From positions 21,527,501 through 21,591,500 of the forward strand of contig CM072806.1 in the NCBI GenBank assembly GCA_037013495.1: a DNA stretch of 64,000 nt, written 5' to 3'. Source of the DNA: Hippophae tibetana (Eukaryota > Streptophyta > Magnoliopsida > Rosales > Elaeagnaceae). The notes under the pieces were generated by a model. It worked only from the letters and a program-made list of their open reading frames with translations. It searched no databases and had not been told where the DNA came from. The position numbers and the translations under genes are program-made. Each line of letters starts with the position of its first letter. Positions within the stretch are counted from its first letter, which is position 1. Below, piece by piece: positions 22,948 to 35,710 of the stretch.

Positions 22948-24504
22948 ATATATATATATATATTATCATTTTAAAAAGTTTAACAGAATAACATCTACCT
23001 CTCTACACTCAAGGATGAAAAAATTATGGATAAAGTTTACATTATTAAGACAATATTATAAAGATTTTAAATACCTTTATATTGATATATGATATCTATC
23101 TATTTTTAAAAAATTATAAATAATAATAATAATATCTTTAATATTTTTATATAATTTAAATCACTATAATTTTTTGTTAATTCATAAGACCACCATGTAT
23201 CTGTCGCTAGCCACCTTAAACTGAAATTTTAACAAATTAACTACTAATCATCCTTACAAGTCTCTACAATTTCTATAAATTATTTTAAAACAAATACAAA
23301 AACAATTAAAATTATAATATATCGGAATATTTTAAATGTTTCATTATACAAGCATTCTATGTGAAACATTATTCCTACTAATACTAACTTTATCAATATG
23401 CATGTAATTCCAATCAACTGAATCATATAGATAAAAAAAATAAAAAGTTAACACGTCTAAAGATCAACCAAATCAAACACTATTTTATATTTTTGTTAAG
23501 GAACATATGAGAAGAAACAGTCTAATAAATCACTTAAAATTGCAATGTTAAGGAGGAATTTAAATAATTCATTGACATAAATTCTTATGTGTTTTGTGGC
23601 TTGATACAATTTACGTTAAGTTATATTATATTGTCACATTATTTTGTTGATTTATATTAGGATGTAAATATAAAAATTGATAAAATATTATTTTATTTTA
23701 TATATTAATTAAAAAAAATTACATTAATTTTTAAAATTTACATTAAATACAATACGTCTTGCGTAACCAAACAACAAAAATCATGTCTTTAAAATTTCTA
23801 GGGAGGTAGATACCTAGCATTCAATGATCACGAGTATATTTAAATTTATGAATAAAAAAAACAAGCCTTAGCTGGAGTAATCGAATCAACGTAATTAATA
23901 TTTACTGAGGGAAAGGTGGTGAGTAGTTTCTAAGGAGCGTGGATTGTGGGTGTTATGATCGCGACGTATCAATCGACAAAAGGAAAGATTTGATCTCTTT
24001 CTCACACCGTGATACGATCATTTAAGAATATACCATAGTTAATTGGGAAATTTAAATAACACGCGCAGACGCTCGATAATATTAAATAAGTTTAGTAAAA
24101 CGATAGTTAATATTAAATATATTTAAATAATTATATTTTAATTTAAATAATATTGTATAAAATATAAAAAATATTATCTTATAAGTTTTAATATTGTTAT
24201 TTTTATTATTTTTACAAAAAAAAAATTACAAAAACTTATTTTGCAAAGTACTCCATTTGTTTACTTTGGTGAAATTATGAAAATATAAATCAATTAATAT
24301 ATAAAATAAATTTCTATGATATTTTTATAAAAATAATGAATTTGTATCATCACAATTAATAAATAAGAAAGAAATAAAATTTGATTAAAGATCACATATT
24401 TAAAATAATATTTTTTTTATAATCATAATTTCGATTATCTAATATTAAAAATGATTTAATTGTATTATTACTTGTACATATATTTTTGAAATAAAATTAT
24501 ATTA

Positions 24505-24537
<33 letters not shown>

Positions 24538-27500
24538 TTAGTGAATTAAAAATAAAATTAAATAAATAATTAGATTTATGAGGGTTAAAATAAACGATAG
24601 TTTTACCTAAACTCACGTCTTTAATTTATACTAAAAGGTTAAAGTTAAATCGATAAACTTTAATTTAACTACAGAATATCTTCTTCATAAAATCTTATTT
24701 TTAATTTTATTGTAAATTATTTATTTATTTTTTATAACATAAATAAATATATTTTTACTATTGTAAATAAAGATATATATATATTAAATATTAAAATAAA
24801 ATTATTAAATTATTTATGAGGAATTAATAATTTAAAACTTTTGGAGCACATGACCTGCCAACCTGGGTTCCTAGGATTCCACACTTTGGTGGTTTTACTA
24901 ATTTCTACGTAGGGCATCAAATAGAAAGGTTGGTTCCAAGCCTCCAACCAATGAGCTTTTTTATTTATTATTTTTTTTTTGTGTCAATAATTTTTAATTC
25001 TTTATTTTTCTTCTAAAACCAACCGCATTAAGCTTATTATTTGATAATCTTTATTTTTACAATACAATACAATCCACTAAAAATCATTATCTGAATTGAA
25101 CATTAATTTTAAGATATATTTATTTTCACATAATTGAAATTGTCTTATCAAATTTAAAACATTAATTTATCGGAGAAAACTAGGAATAATAATTGTAATG
25201 GTTGTAGCTTGTCCTTTTTACCATTATAGTTATAGATATTTATTTAAATAGGACAAATGGAAAAAAAGTTGAAAAGAGAATTGACATATGTCAAACTCAG
25301 GAAAAACCCTAAAAAGGTAAAATAATGAGTAGCCAGGCCTAAGTGGCAGTTTTGAGCATAAAAATCGACATACATTTTGCCAAACACAAATATTATAATA
25401 TTGTATGTATCGAAATAAATTTTAAAAAATTGTAATTACTTTTTAATAAAATTATGATAATTGATACACTATAATTATTATAAAGATAATTTATAACTTT
25501 TTTTTGTAAATTTAAGTAAATTTAATATTTTCATTGTAATTAATTAATATTTTCATTAGCACTGGAGAGAAAAGTTTTCAGTGATGTATGGTTTAGGAAT
25601 AAAATGTAGCGAGTGATAAGAATATTATTATAATATTTTTTTCAGTATAATAAAAATAAAAATAAAATTTATAAAATTATAAATAAAATAAAATTAGAAA
25701 GTATTTTTTATTTTAAATAATATAAAATAAATTTTTTTATAAATAATTATACAAAAATAAAATAATTAAATTATTTCCATTAAGATTCTTATTCAAGTAA
25801 AAGAAACATTATCATATCTCTTTTTTTCTTTTTCTTGAAAGTTAAATTTTCAGGCATATATATCTAATGATATCAAGACTTCATCCACGATTAGTAATGG
25901 ATAGGGGTACAAACAGAGAAGATTTTTAATATAAGTGTTTTAAATTAAATTATAAAATTTGTACTAAAAATAGCTCACAATCAGTTACGTTTTTTAGAAA
26001 ATTTTTACTCACATGTGAAAATTCGGAACGGTTATTAAAAAATATAAAAAAAATTTATTTTTATAAATACATTAATTTAAATTCTAATTAATTGTAAATA
26101 TATTAATTTAATAAATATATAACTTTATTAAATAAATATAATTAATTTTGAGTACTGATAAGTATAATTATTAATATAATTGTATTCAAATTATACACAT
26201 TATTTGATGTTCGATTAATAATTATAATCGTATATATTTTTAAAATTTATCGAATAAAAATTAAATTAAAATCGAACGCGTAGATAATCAACTTTAATGA
26301 GTTAAAATACCAAATAAATTACTATTCCAGGGTCTCTTATATTTGAACTTTATCTGTAACGTCTGTATGTAGTTTGTAGAGTTCGACGTTACGTTTGTAT
26401 CTACCGTTTTTATCTAGTTGTACAAAAATTTCATCAAAATTGTTTTTATTACTAATTACATATTTATCTTTGACAGTCAAAAGTAAAAACTTTGACTGAT
26501 CAAACTGCTCAAGTTAATTCCAAATAGGGCTTCAAATTTCAATTCGCTGAATTCTTGATTCAGATCACTTCCCACCACTCAACGGTCCTGATGCCTTCCC
26601 TAGTAGCTCGAAGCCCAAAGGTGCCCTAAAGCTATTAATCTGAAACTGATATTTATTATGGAAAAAATACATTTATTATAAATTTATGGTATTTATTATA
26701 TCATCAAATAATATTATTAATAAGTATATGTTTTATATAATTATATTAAATAGAAATTTTTTAGTGAATTATAATTGTGATATTTATTTTGTAATTTTCT
26801 TATCAGTATGCAAGTCTTGATCCCTTGCTGTGTGTTTTAATTGTTCCTGCGATGTTTTTTTGTCTGAGAAAAGGATAAAGATGAGAAGTTGGGTATTGGG
26901 AATAGGATGCTTAATTTCATGTAATTGTTTTTGTTCTTATAATCACAACTATATATTATTCATAAATTTGTATATAAATTATAGTTTTATACATGTCAAA
27001 TTTTTATTTAGGAATGTAAATAATTTTTATTTTAAAGTTATTGAAACATAAATCATATAATAATTAATTTAAATGTAAATATATACATAGATTTATGTGT
27101 CATTGTATTCCTCCACAAACATAATATTGGGTATTAGAAAGGGGATGAAATTAAAAGATTTAAGTGCATATCACTATCGTTTTCTGAAATAGAGTTTTAA
27201 CCCCTTGCTGATGCAAAATTTATGTTGCTTTTTTCAGAAGAACGAAAAATGAGTAATTTATATATAAATGGGATGGGAATTAAAAAGAGAATAAGAGGCA
27301 ATTAAAGGGAGGCAACAGTTTAATCAATTTTTTTTTTATAAGAGATACTTATATCATTCTAAGTGTAAAAATAGAACACCATAGTGAATCTTAAAACAAT
27401 AAAAGATATTATTTTGTCAACAAAAAATTCCTGAAATGAATTTAATGAAAACAAAATTATCATTTTATTTTAACAATTTAAAATTTAAATTTAAATAGTA

Positions 27501-28635
27501 TAATTGTTTTTTGGTCAATTATTTTTTTGAATTTTATATTTTATATAATTTTTTTTATATTTTTTTGTATTGAAAAATACGATACAAAAATGTATCTAAA
27601 AAATACAAAAATATTTCATAAAAAATAAAATTTTAAAATAGTTGACAAAAAAATATTATAATATTAAAATTTAATTTTAAACTATTAAAATAAAATAATA
27701 AAATAACCCCATTAAAGATACTTTAAAAATATTTATTAATAAAACAATGTCACTATTTTATAAGTGATTAAACTATTTTTTTTAAAGAGTAATTAAATGT
27801 TTTTTATAAAAATAAAATGATTAAAATATTCACTTAATATATATAAGTGAATTAAAAGAACCTTCCGTGAGAATGGGCACGAAGATGATCGAAAATAACC
27901 ATAACAATCACGTACAAGTATCGAGTACATTCGGTTTGTAATTATTGTGTATGAATCAATAGTAGTTTTTCTACTGTTTAACCACATTTTTTTTATTTTT
28001 AATATTTATTCAAAAATATATTTAGTTTTAAAAAATTAAATACTAATATAATTTTTATTGTATTATATTATTTAAAATATTAATATTAATTTAGCTCATA
28101 TTTTTAAACAAAATAAAATATATAAAAATAAGAATAAATAAAATTATATCTAATTCTTTCAAATATTATGTATTTTATTATTAAAAATATTTTTTTTTCA
28201 TATAATTATATATATAATATTAATATATGTTTAATTTTGATTAAACATAATTTCGATATTATAATAATTATTTAGAGTGATACATTATCGGTTATTTTCA
28301 AGTAAAAATCATCAAATTTATTTAATTCGTTACAATTTTAAGCTAAAATATCCTCACTACCCCTTCATCCTAATTTTTGTTTTTTTTTTTTTAACTTTCC
28401 GTCTAAATTAATTAATTACACCCAAAGGCCAGAAGGACATCCTTCTCTCTCTTATTTACTGCCGGTGACCCTTCTATCACATCTAAAATGCAACCTCATA
28501 TCTCCCCTCTTCTCACTTCTCAATCAAATTAATTCTCTCTCTCATCTCTTTCTGTGTTATTAGTTGCATTCGTTCCAATGGAGATCAGTGTAGAAAATAC
28601 AAACACGTACGCTTCTTGATCGTCATGTGAGGTTT
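22948..28635. other. Long AT-rich intergenic region
   Basis: No coding region or known element is supported. Less AT-rich islands stand out at 23,870-24,080 (several CG dinucleotides, 'cgcgacgtatcaatcgac', 'acgcgcagacgctcg'), 24,845-24,960 ('gacctgccaacctgggttcc') and 26,520-26,635 ('cccaccactcaacggtcctg'). I cannot assign any of them. Upstream of the microRNA, 28,430-28,580 is rich in CTCTCT tracts, as is common near plant transcription starts. Confidence 0.5.
24511..24537. repeat. (TA)n microsatellite
   Basis: About thirteen consecutive TA units in AT-rich intergenic DNA. Confidence 0.85.
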
Positions 28636-28780
28636 AATAAAGGGTTTCACGCAGAGTTCATTGGCATTCTGTCCACCTCCTTTACGCGTTCTTAGTAGAT
28701 TGAACACAAGACCAAAGGGAGGTGGGCATAATGACAACAGAGCTCTGTTAGCTTCTCTTTATGAAACCCTCGTGATTTAT
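28636..28780 (+). ncRNA. MIR394: MIR394 microRNA precursor
   Basis: The 20 bases at 28,661-28,680 read TTGGCATTCTGTCCACCTCC, the mature miR394 sequence as I know it from plants. The star strand is 28,720-28,739 (aggtgggcataatgacaaca). Pairing by hand gives a duplex with 2-nt 3' overhangs, two mismatches (C28,669/T28,729 and G28,664/A28,734) and one G-U pair. The stem continues downward: CAGAG 28,652-28,656 with CTCTG 28,743-28,747, then AGGGTTTCA 28,641-28,649 with TGAAACCCT 28,762-28,770. The loop is 28,681-28,717. In other plants miR394 represses the F-box gene LCR, acting in leaf shape and shoot-tip stem-cell competence. The primary transcript probably starts in the CT-rich stretch upstream; a CAG/GTAATC at about 28,841 could be a splice donor in the pri-miRNA. 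Confidence 0.95.
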
Positions 28781-30436
28781 TTGAGATTCAATGTGGTCGG
28801 TTTATATTGAACTATTATATTTTCTCTCTTCAATAACATCAGGTAATCACTAGAATCATAATGGACTTCTTCAATTTATCTTTTATTTGCATTTTTGTTC
28901 TTTTCTTTCTAATTCAAAAAAATAAATAAATGAAGAATCGAGTAGGAAACTTTTTTCACGTATCTTTCCTTTGACAAAAGTATTTTGATTGTTCATTTTG
29001 TATATATATTTCTTTTCTATACAATTGTGTATCAGTTCAGGAACCATAGTTAGATTTATTTTAATTTCTTGTTTTCTGTTTAAGTTGCCTTTAAACGAAA
29101 GTTTAGATTTTGACCTAGGTTTTAAGGTGATGATCAAAACAGCAAGGGAACAAATTAAAGTCGTAAACAGAATTGGGAAGGAGACATAAAGTTTTGTTAC
29201 TATATCATAATACCTATTAAAATGATGTAATCTGGTTTTTATTATTGTTACATTATATTTTCAATTATATTGATTTATCTCTTTACGTTCTATTGGTTAT
29301 TTGTTTTGTTTAAGAAAAAATTACATTAATTTTAAATTTTATTGACCTAAAATATTAGTCTTATATATTCTAAGAATAATAAAATATTATTCTTATAATT
29401 CATTAATCTTTAATTTTATTCACCTAAAATATTATATTTTAAAAGTAATAAACAATTTCTTAGAGTGTTTTATCTATGAAAAAACTTGATATATTATAAA
29501 AATAAAATTTATAATAATAAAAATAATAAATAATTATTTACGAAATGTTAAATATATAATTATATTGAACATTTTTTTTTTTTTGTAAAGACAACTAAAA
29601 AGACGAGATTCAAACGTTGTTCGTATCATAATGCATGCCTGCCACCACAATTATATCAGTCGTTTTATTTACATATTTCTTAAACATTAACTTTTACTTT
29701 ATTGTTTGGCAGTGAAAAGTGATTTTAACAGTGTAAAACACATCCTGTACTATATTATATTATCTCCATGTTCTCTAGGTAGGCTCATGATTGAAGAATA
29801 CCAGTTCAATATAAGATAATTTTTTAAACATTACAATCCACTTCCATTCCGGACTTATTGGTTTGTATTGATCAGAACTTTTTTCTTATATTTTTGCCTT
29901 TTACTTGTTTTATTTATTTTTCTGTTTATGCCTTTTAGTTTTTTTTTTCTTTTGTTCTTTTTAAAGAAAATAATAAAAATATTATGATTATAAAAAAAAC
30001 TTGTTTTATAGTTAAATTCATATGTTTTTACTATTAAAAAATAAAATTGATTAAATAATTTAACGTTTTTAAAATTAAACTATAATTATTTAAATTCATT
30101 TTATATTTAACTTTTTACCATTGAAATATGTTTAATATTAACGGATGATTTTTATATTGTCTTTTAAAAAGTATCCATTTAGTTAAAAAAAATTATTTGT
30201 ATGCACACAATAATGAAGGATAATTTAATAATTTTAATGTTTTATTAATTTCTTTCATTTTTCTCATCTTGTTTTCTCTCTTTTCATTATCTTTTATCTC
30301 TTTCTCGTTCTTTTATTTATTTGATAAAAAATTTATTTATTTTATTTTTTACTAAATACTAAACCCTAAAATCCTTTATATCCTCAATAGATTGCACAAC
30401 AAGTTTGAATAACAAATCCCTAATTGAAGTCTTATT
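28781..30436. other. Downstream of MIR394, AT-rich with no recognised gene
   Basis: The first few hundred bases may be the 3' part of the MIR394 primary transcript. Two overlapping open frames around 28,883-29,189 on opposite strands have no recognisable domain. A run of T at 29,573-29,583 and further AT-rich sequence follow. Nothing else is supported. Confidence 0.45.
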
Positions 30437-31010
30437 TAATCATCTTCCTAATTATTCATTCTTAAAGTCCTTTGGTGGTCTATGTTAGCCTTGCATTAAA
30501 CCTTACAACAAAAACAAATTAGAACCTCAATATGTTCCATGATTGTGTGGGATACTCTCCCAGACACACAGCTTAGAAGTGCCTAATACTAGATGAAAGA
30601 ATGTACATCAACTCCAATGTTCAATTCTTTGAATCTAAGTTCCCTTTTTCAAAACCCAAGATAAAACTTATTATTCCATGAAAACCTCCTCACAATGTTG
30701 TCTTATCAATCATCACTAAAAACATTTCACCTATTACCACATTTCCTCCTACTTCACCTCATATATCTATCATTACAAATACACTTCCTTCATCTACTTC
30801 AAGAAATACACCAACACCATTGAACCACGCAAGTTCTTAGTTCGCAACTGGATCATTTGATTCAACATATTTGCCTATAATACTATTGAATCTATATCTG
30901 TATCATTACTTCACAAAAATCCTACTTCTTCTCTTCCATCCACTTCCACTAGTACTCACCACATGATTACAAGAGCCAAAGTAGATATTACCAAAGTCTA
31001 CATGGTGAAA
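30437..31010 (+). pseudogene. Copia integrase C-terminus and linker, relic
   Basis: On the plus strand, with one frameshift, I read SFGGLC and PCIKPYNKNKLEPQYVP (about 30,465-30,540), then GYSPRHTA, a stop, KCLILDERMYINSNVQFFES and KFPF (to about 30,650). This is the end of the Copia integrase domain. A proline/serine/threonine-rich linker follows, and STHHMITRAKVDITK at about 30,955-31,000 matches the block just before Copia RT. No other parts or LTRs are nearby, so it is an isolated fragment. Confidence 0.75.
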
Positions 31011-34000
31011 GTATCAACTTTTAAAATTTTTGGACTAAGATTAATCTTCAAAAATATAATCTTTAAGACTCAAACAAATCCTAAGATGACCTTCGTGTAT
31101 TTTATCCAAAGATAAAACAGCATCCGTAGGTGTACTCCAACCTTATGTTCCTATAAACATAAACAAGAATACTTAAGCGAGAAAGTACGAGTCAATCTTC
31201 AAAATGAAATGCCTTCATTAAAAAGAGAGGTAAATAGTTAATAATTAATAAGAAAATGAAAAAATAAGATAATGGCAGAAAACATTCCAAACTGATGTAT
31301 TTTGGACATTCGGCTAGCAGAAAATAAAATCAGTGTGAGTTTAGGCAGATAGATGACGGACGATGGTATGATTGGCGGATAGTGGCTGAACTAACAGGAG
31401 AAGAAGAGACAAATAATGAACAAATGGAGTTTCACAACAAGCATAGATACTGTCGAGACTATAGTGCGTCAAAGATCGACAAAACTGAACACAAAGACTG
31501 CAATTGGACGATGATAATCAATAAGAAGAAAACAACAAAAAGCACAATCCAATTCAAAAACTTATCTACTAGCATTCTTATTGTTTGGAGAGATTATAGT
31601 ATGTTAATATTTTAGAGAAAAGTTTGAAATATTAATAATGATCAGATTCTTTATTCATCTCGTTAGGGATGTATATATATAATATTTATTAAATATGTGT
31701 CGAAGTTATATTGATAAGCGCTCATTTTGAGCCGTTAGAGTACATAAAAATAGTTTTATACATAATTAGGTTGATGTCATCAAGTTGTCATGTACAAGTT
31801 GCATCATGTCTTTGTATGCAAACCTAACCCAGGTCTTTAAGGGGTTTTATACAACAATTGACAGGGCGTTTTTTACTTAGACTAGATCTTCACTATCATA
31901 ATTGGATCGTCACCTTCATCATATGAGCAAAGTAATCAAGTAATTATGGTCGAGTACTTGATACTTGGATAATTTCGAACACTTACATAAATATCTTATG
32001 CTATTCACCAACTTAGAGAAACTCAATCCTTCAATAAATGCAACTTTTTCTTAAATTACTTTGACAAAAATAATCAGAGAGCTCAAATAAAACTCAAGCA
32101 TATTGGAGAAAAAAAGGGGATGCAAATAGATAGATCTGAACCTCGACGTAGAGGGAATGCTCAAACCCTAGCAGCTTTCCTCATAACCCCTATTAGACTC
32201 TACCAATACGTTAACGAAAATTCTTTGATTTTTATAGGTGCCCATCATTACCTCAAACAAGTGACCTGAGAAAAAATATGAGAAATAGCAAGCTGACACC
32301 AACAATAGTTGTTGTCTCATCCTAAGAGTTAACTGGAAGTTTAAACAAACTGCAATTACAAATAAGAAATTCTTTTTATTTTCAAAACACCACAAACCAA
32401 GAACTTCATTTACAGTAAATTGAGCAAAACTTAGATTAATCTCACTCTTAGCAAGGCACAAGGAGCTGGCGAAAACATCATGTGAGAAAACCAAATATGA
32501 GTTTAGCATATGCACAAAGAGAGAAACGAAATTAAATAGAGGATTGAGAAAAAAAAATTAAAGAACAACGAAATTAAGCCTATAATCTCATGCTCTTCCA
32601 CTCTTTTACTGGGGTGTTCAAAAGGGGATGAATTTAAGGGGCAAGGGTTCATTTAGTCAAGAAAAATAAGGACACTAGGGGATAAGAGAAACAAAGTGAG
32701 AAAGAGAGGGGAAAATTGTGAAAGGAGATAGATGAGGAAGCAAGAGGCATGAGGCATGAGGCATGAGGCATGAAAGAAGAAAGGGGAAATTTATGAATGA
32801 TTTAGGGTTTGAAGAAGGAATGAGAATAAATAAATTGTATAAAGAATACTATAACTTTATTCATGTACGAAGAAGCGGCATTTGTAAATTTTTAATCTGC
32901 CTAAACTTATATCCCACAGTTGAAACTGAAATTTTAGTTAAAAAAAAAATCTAAAACATTTGTTAGCGAGAATTGGATTTTTGAATGTGCACTATCTAGT
33001 TTTTCTATTTTAATGGTTGATTTTTTTTAATTAACTTCTTAAAAAAGTAAAAACACATACAAAGTAATTTTTGGTGTCTATTCATAAAAAACACTAAAAC
33101 TATATTATTAACATTAGGTCATGGTTATTTAATAACCGTAGTTATAAGTTAGAAATATAGTCTTAATATTTTATGAAATAAGATCAAAAATTATGTTTAG
33201 ATTACGATTATTTAATAACCTTTATTATGAGTTTGTTTATTTTTAAATAATTTTTGTAGTTTAATTTATAGTCATGATAATTAATAAAAATCAATATTAT
33301 ATATACATGTTATAGTTATGGGTTTTATCGAAATCGTGATCAAAACTTTAAGACCTAAATTTAAAAAAAAAACAATGATTAAATTTACGAAATTAAATGT
33401 CACTATTATATTAATAAATCTAAAATACATCGAGGATAATAAGAAACAACTAAAAGTGGTTTACCCTCTAGGCTCATTAAAAAAACATACATGAATATAT
33501 CCGTTCTACTATTATAAACTTCAATTCAATGTTCTGATGACGATGTTAAACATCTTTAGAGAAAAAAGTTGAGTAAAAGATAAGTCATACATCAAGAAAA
33601 TTTCTTGTTAAAGTCAAATAGGCTATAAAGAGATTTGAGGTCAATCTTTTTTATCAGTCAAAACTTTCCGTATGAATTCTAGCATCATTAATTTAGCATG
33701 ATATGAATGCTTGAGTATTTCTACACTTGTTTGAAAGGTTTGGTTTAGTAGTTTCTTCGTAATTTTGAATGCTTGAGTTATTTATGGTCATTTTTTTGAG
33801 TCTCTTTTGAATTTTATCTCGTAGTATCTCATAGAATTCTTGGAAGTGTAGAATGCCAATTATACTAAACTAAAATTACTGTAACATTGGTTTTTCCACC
33901 TATAGGATATAACTCCTAAAAATAGGAAATAATTTTAAATAAAATAACATTATGCCTGTGGTCACTGATAATTACCATAAGTCAAGCTATCCCAAGATCA

Positions 34001-34420
34001 AGAACTGAGAGTCAAAAATGTTTATGAAGATGCTATTGCAATTGAATCTTGATAATCATGGCAGAGAAAAAAACAAAATCTTGTGTACATTACTTAATTT
34101 TTCAATAATAAAATCAGCAAAGATTCACAATAAATTAGGCTCAAAAACAAATTTAATTAAATGTACATCCCAATAATTAAATGTACGTAACTATTATATT
34201 TAATAGGTTTGTTGTATGTTAAACATAGTTTTATTATTTAAGATTGATCTGTTATACATATGTTTAAGTGATATTCGTTGTTCAATCAAAATTTTAATTA
34301 TTTCAAAATATAGCAAGAAAATATCATGAAAAATATATATTTAACTAGCATTACTAATATATCTTTCTTTGAAGTTGAATATTCTAATATGAATTTAAAA
34401 TAATGCCAACAAATTTTTAT
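31011..34420. other. Intergenic DNA between the Copia relic and the MULE
   Basis: No gene is recognised. Open frames at 31,382-31,615 (plus, 77 codons) and 32,168-32,515 (minus, 115 codons) lack known domains; the second has a hydrophobic middle and sits in a less AT-rich patch. Around 33,115-33,240 a palindromic 'ggttatttaataacc' recurs twice, reminiscent of DNA-transposon subterminal repeats. The left end of the MULE element is presumably within 33,000-34,400 but I could not find a terminal inverted repeat. Confidence 0.45.
32744..32771. repeat. (GAGGCAT)4 minisatellite
   Basis: Four perfect tandem copies of a 7-bp unit inside a purine-rich stretch (32,640-32,815). Confidence 0.9.
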
Positions 34421-34720
34421 TTAATTGTAGTTCTTCAATCCGGCGGTTATATTTGCACCAACTTTTTTTGTTTTTTGCTTTACTGCTTTAGTCCTTTGAA
34501 ATCTCTTTAACGAAGGATTTATTTTCTTTGTTGTTCTTTTACTTTTGATTCTCTTCTCCTTTTTTTGTTGCTGCATTGGTAGTAATACAATGACTTCTTT
34601 TACTGATTTCAATATTACCCATTTCTCTTCATATCCCAATGAAAAGATTGATACTTTAGAAGCAATCTTCAATGTGCTTGACTCGTAATATTTTAACACT
34701 TTGTATGTATGTGATACTTC
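34421..34720 (-). pseudogene. MULE transposase, C-terminal tail
   Basis: The open minus-strand stretch 34,699-34,421 reads LKYYESSTLKIA, then YEEKWVILKSV and a lysine/arginine-rich end (KEKRIKSKRTTKKINPSLKR) finishing ITAGLKNYN. MULE transposases after the SWIM finger have a Y-Y-x-x-x-T segment, a W-near-P segment, a basic stretch, then a zinc knuckle with C-K-K-x-G-H-N. Here the knuckle is degraded (VKQKTKKVGANITAG). The right edge is the 5-bp ACTTC target repeat at 34,716-34,720. Confidence 0.75.
34716..34720. repeat. Target-site duplication ACTTC (left) of Copia 1
   Basis: Identical to 40,293-40,297 on the other side of the element; five base pairs is normal for Copia. Confidence 0.95.
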
Positions 34721-34939
34721 TGTTGGTGTGTGCTATAACAGTGGCAGACACAAATGCTCAATGGAGTAAAACATTGAGCAGACAATAATATTAGTGGAGC
34801 CATAAAACCTGGATGTGCAGGTTTTATGGTTATTGTTTAATTTTCGTTTTCCTTATATACATATATTGTAAACTCTTGTAAGAACAGAAATAATAATGAA
34901 ATATACTGATAATTATCAGAGAAATACAATATTTTGACA
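34721..34939 (+). repeat. Copia 1 5' LTR
   Basis: Starts TGTTGG and ends TTGACA, 219 bp. A TATA box (tatatac) is at 34,854-34,860, after an inverted pair 'ataaaacctg/caggttttat' at 34,803-34,826. It would drive transcription of the element. Confidence 0.95.
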
Positions 34940-34951
34940 TGGTATCAGAGC
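34940..34951 (+). other. Copia 1 primer-binding site
   Basis: TGGTATCAGAGC, directly after the LTR, is complementary to the 3' end of initiator tRNA-Met, the usual Copia primer. Confidence 0.95.
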
Positions 34952-35710
34952 AGGATATTGCTAACTAATGAACTACCTGCTGATTTATGATGAAACTACC
35001 ATTTTTTGATTGCTGATTTGCAAATTTGCAGATTTGCTGATTTGCTGATTTCTGATTTCTGATTTCTGAATTCTGATTTCTGATTTCTGATTTCTGGTGT
35101 GGCTACTGATTGTAGCTGCAGTTTTTCGTTTTTTGAGTTCTGTTTTCTGGTTTATATTGGTCCCGAAGCTGTTTCTCCGAAGTTGTTTCTGGTTTCTGAT
35201 TTCTTATTGCTGCAACCGATCAGTTGCAATACTGAAAAAAAAACAAGCAAAACAACAGAGGTTCAAACAACAACAGAGGTTCAAACCATCTAGTATTCAG
35301 AGTCGCCATTTCTGCTCAGCGTCAGTTCTGTCGTCGCAAACTCAATAGAACCCTTCAGGGAGCCATACTGATCTAAGCTGCTCATTGGAGCCGTCGCTTA
35401 CTCGTTGGGGCTGGTGCAAAGCAGAAGAAGGGCGCCGCTTCACATGGAGGACCAGGTAGAGGGCTGACTCCGGCTAGATGCTTGTAGTCGGCTAGGGCTC
35501 TTCCATCAGAAGAAGAGAGGCGCCGCAGAGGGCAGCGTGAAGAAAGCGCAGAGGGTTGCGCGACGGATGAAGAAGAAGGGATTTAGGGTTACGAAGAGGG
35601 CTGCGCGAAATGGAGAGGGAAATGATTTAGGGTTACGGTTTTTTCTTTATATAGTGTACGAATTGTAAAAAAAAAAAAGGAAAAACGGAAGGAAATTTTT
35701 TTTAGATTTC
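34952..35710 (+). other. Copia 1 leader
   Basis: Untranslated leader. Positions 35,008-35,098 are short tandem copies of 'gatttctgattt/gatttgctgattt'. Positions 35,380-35,640 are GC-richer with repeated 'gaagaag', 'ggcgccgc' and a doubled 'atttagggttacg'. Open frames at 35,097-35,348 are produced by this repetitive sequence and match no known domain. Confidence 0.75.

Noticed and set aside
22539..22991. Two frames rich in R, S, D and T over the MITE
   Set aside because: Products of the GATCGGACC-type repeats, not a protein gene.
28883..29189. Overlapping small frames next to MIR394 as a protein gene
   Set aside because: Opposite-strand frames over the same bases with no homology; more likely part of the non-coding primary transcript.
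33115..33240. CACTA-type transposon suggested by the palindromic 'ggttatttaataacc'
   Set aside because: No CACTA terminus or partner end could be found, so only noted as a repeat word.
34421..34699. Independent host gene with a basic C-terminus
   Set aside because: It fits the C-terminal tail of the MULE transposase and continues logically from the SWIM piece across the Copia insertions.
35097..35348. Short frames in the Copia 1 leader
   Set aside because: They arise from repetitive leader sequence, overlap each other in two frames and match no domain.
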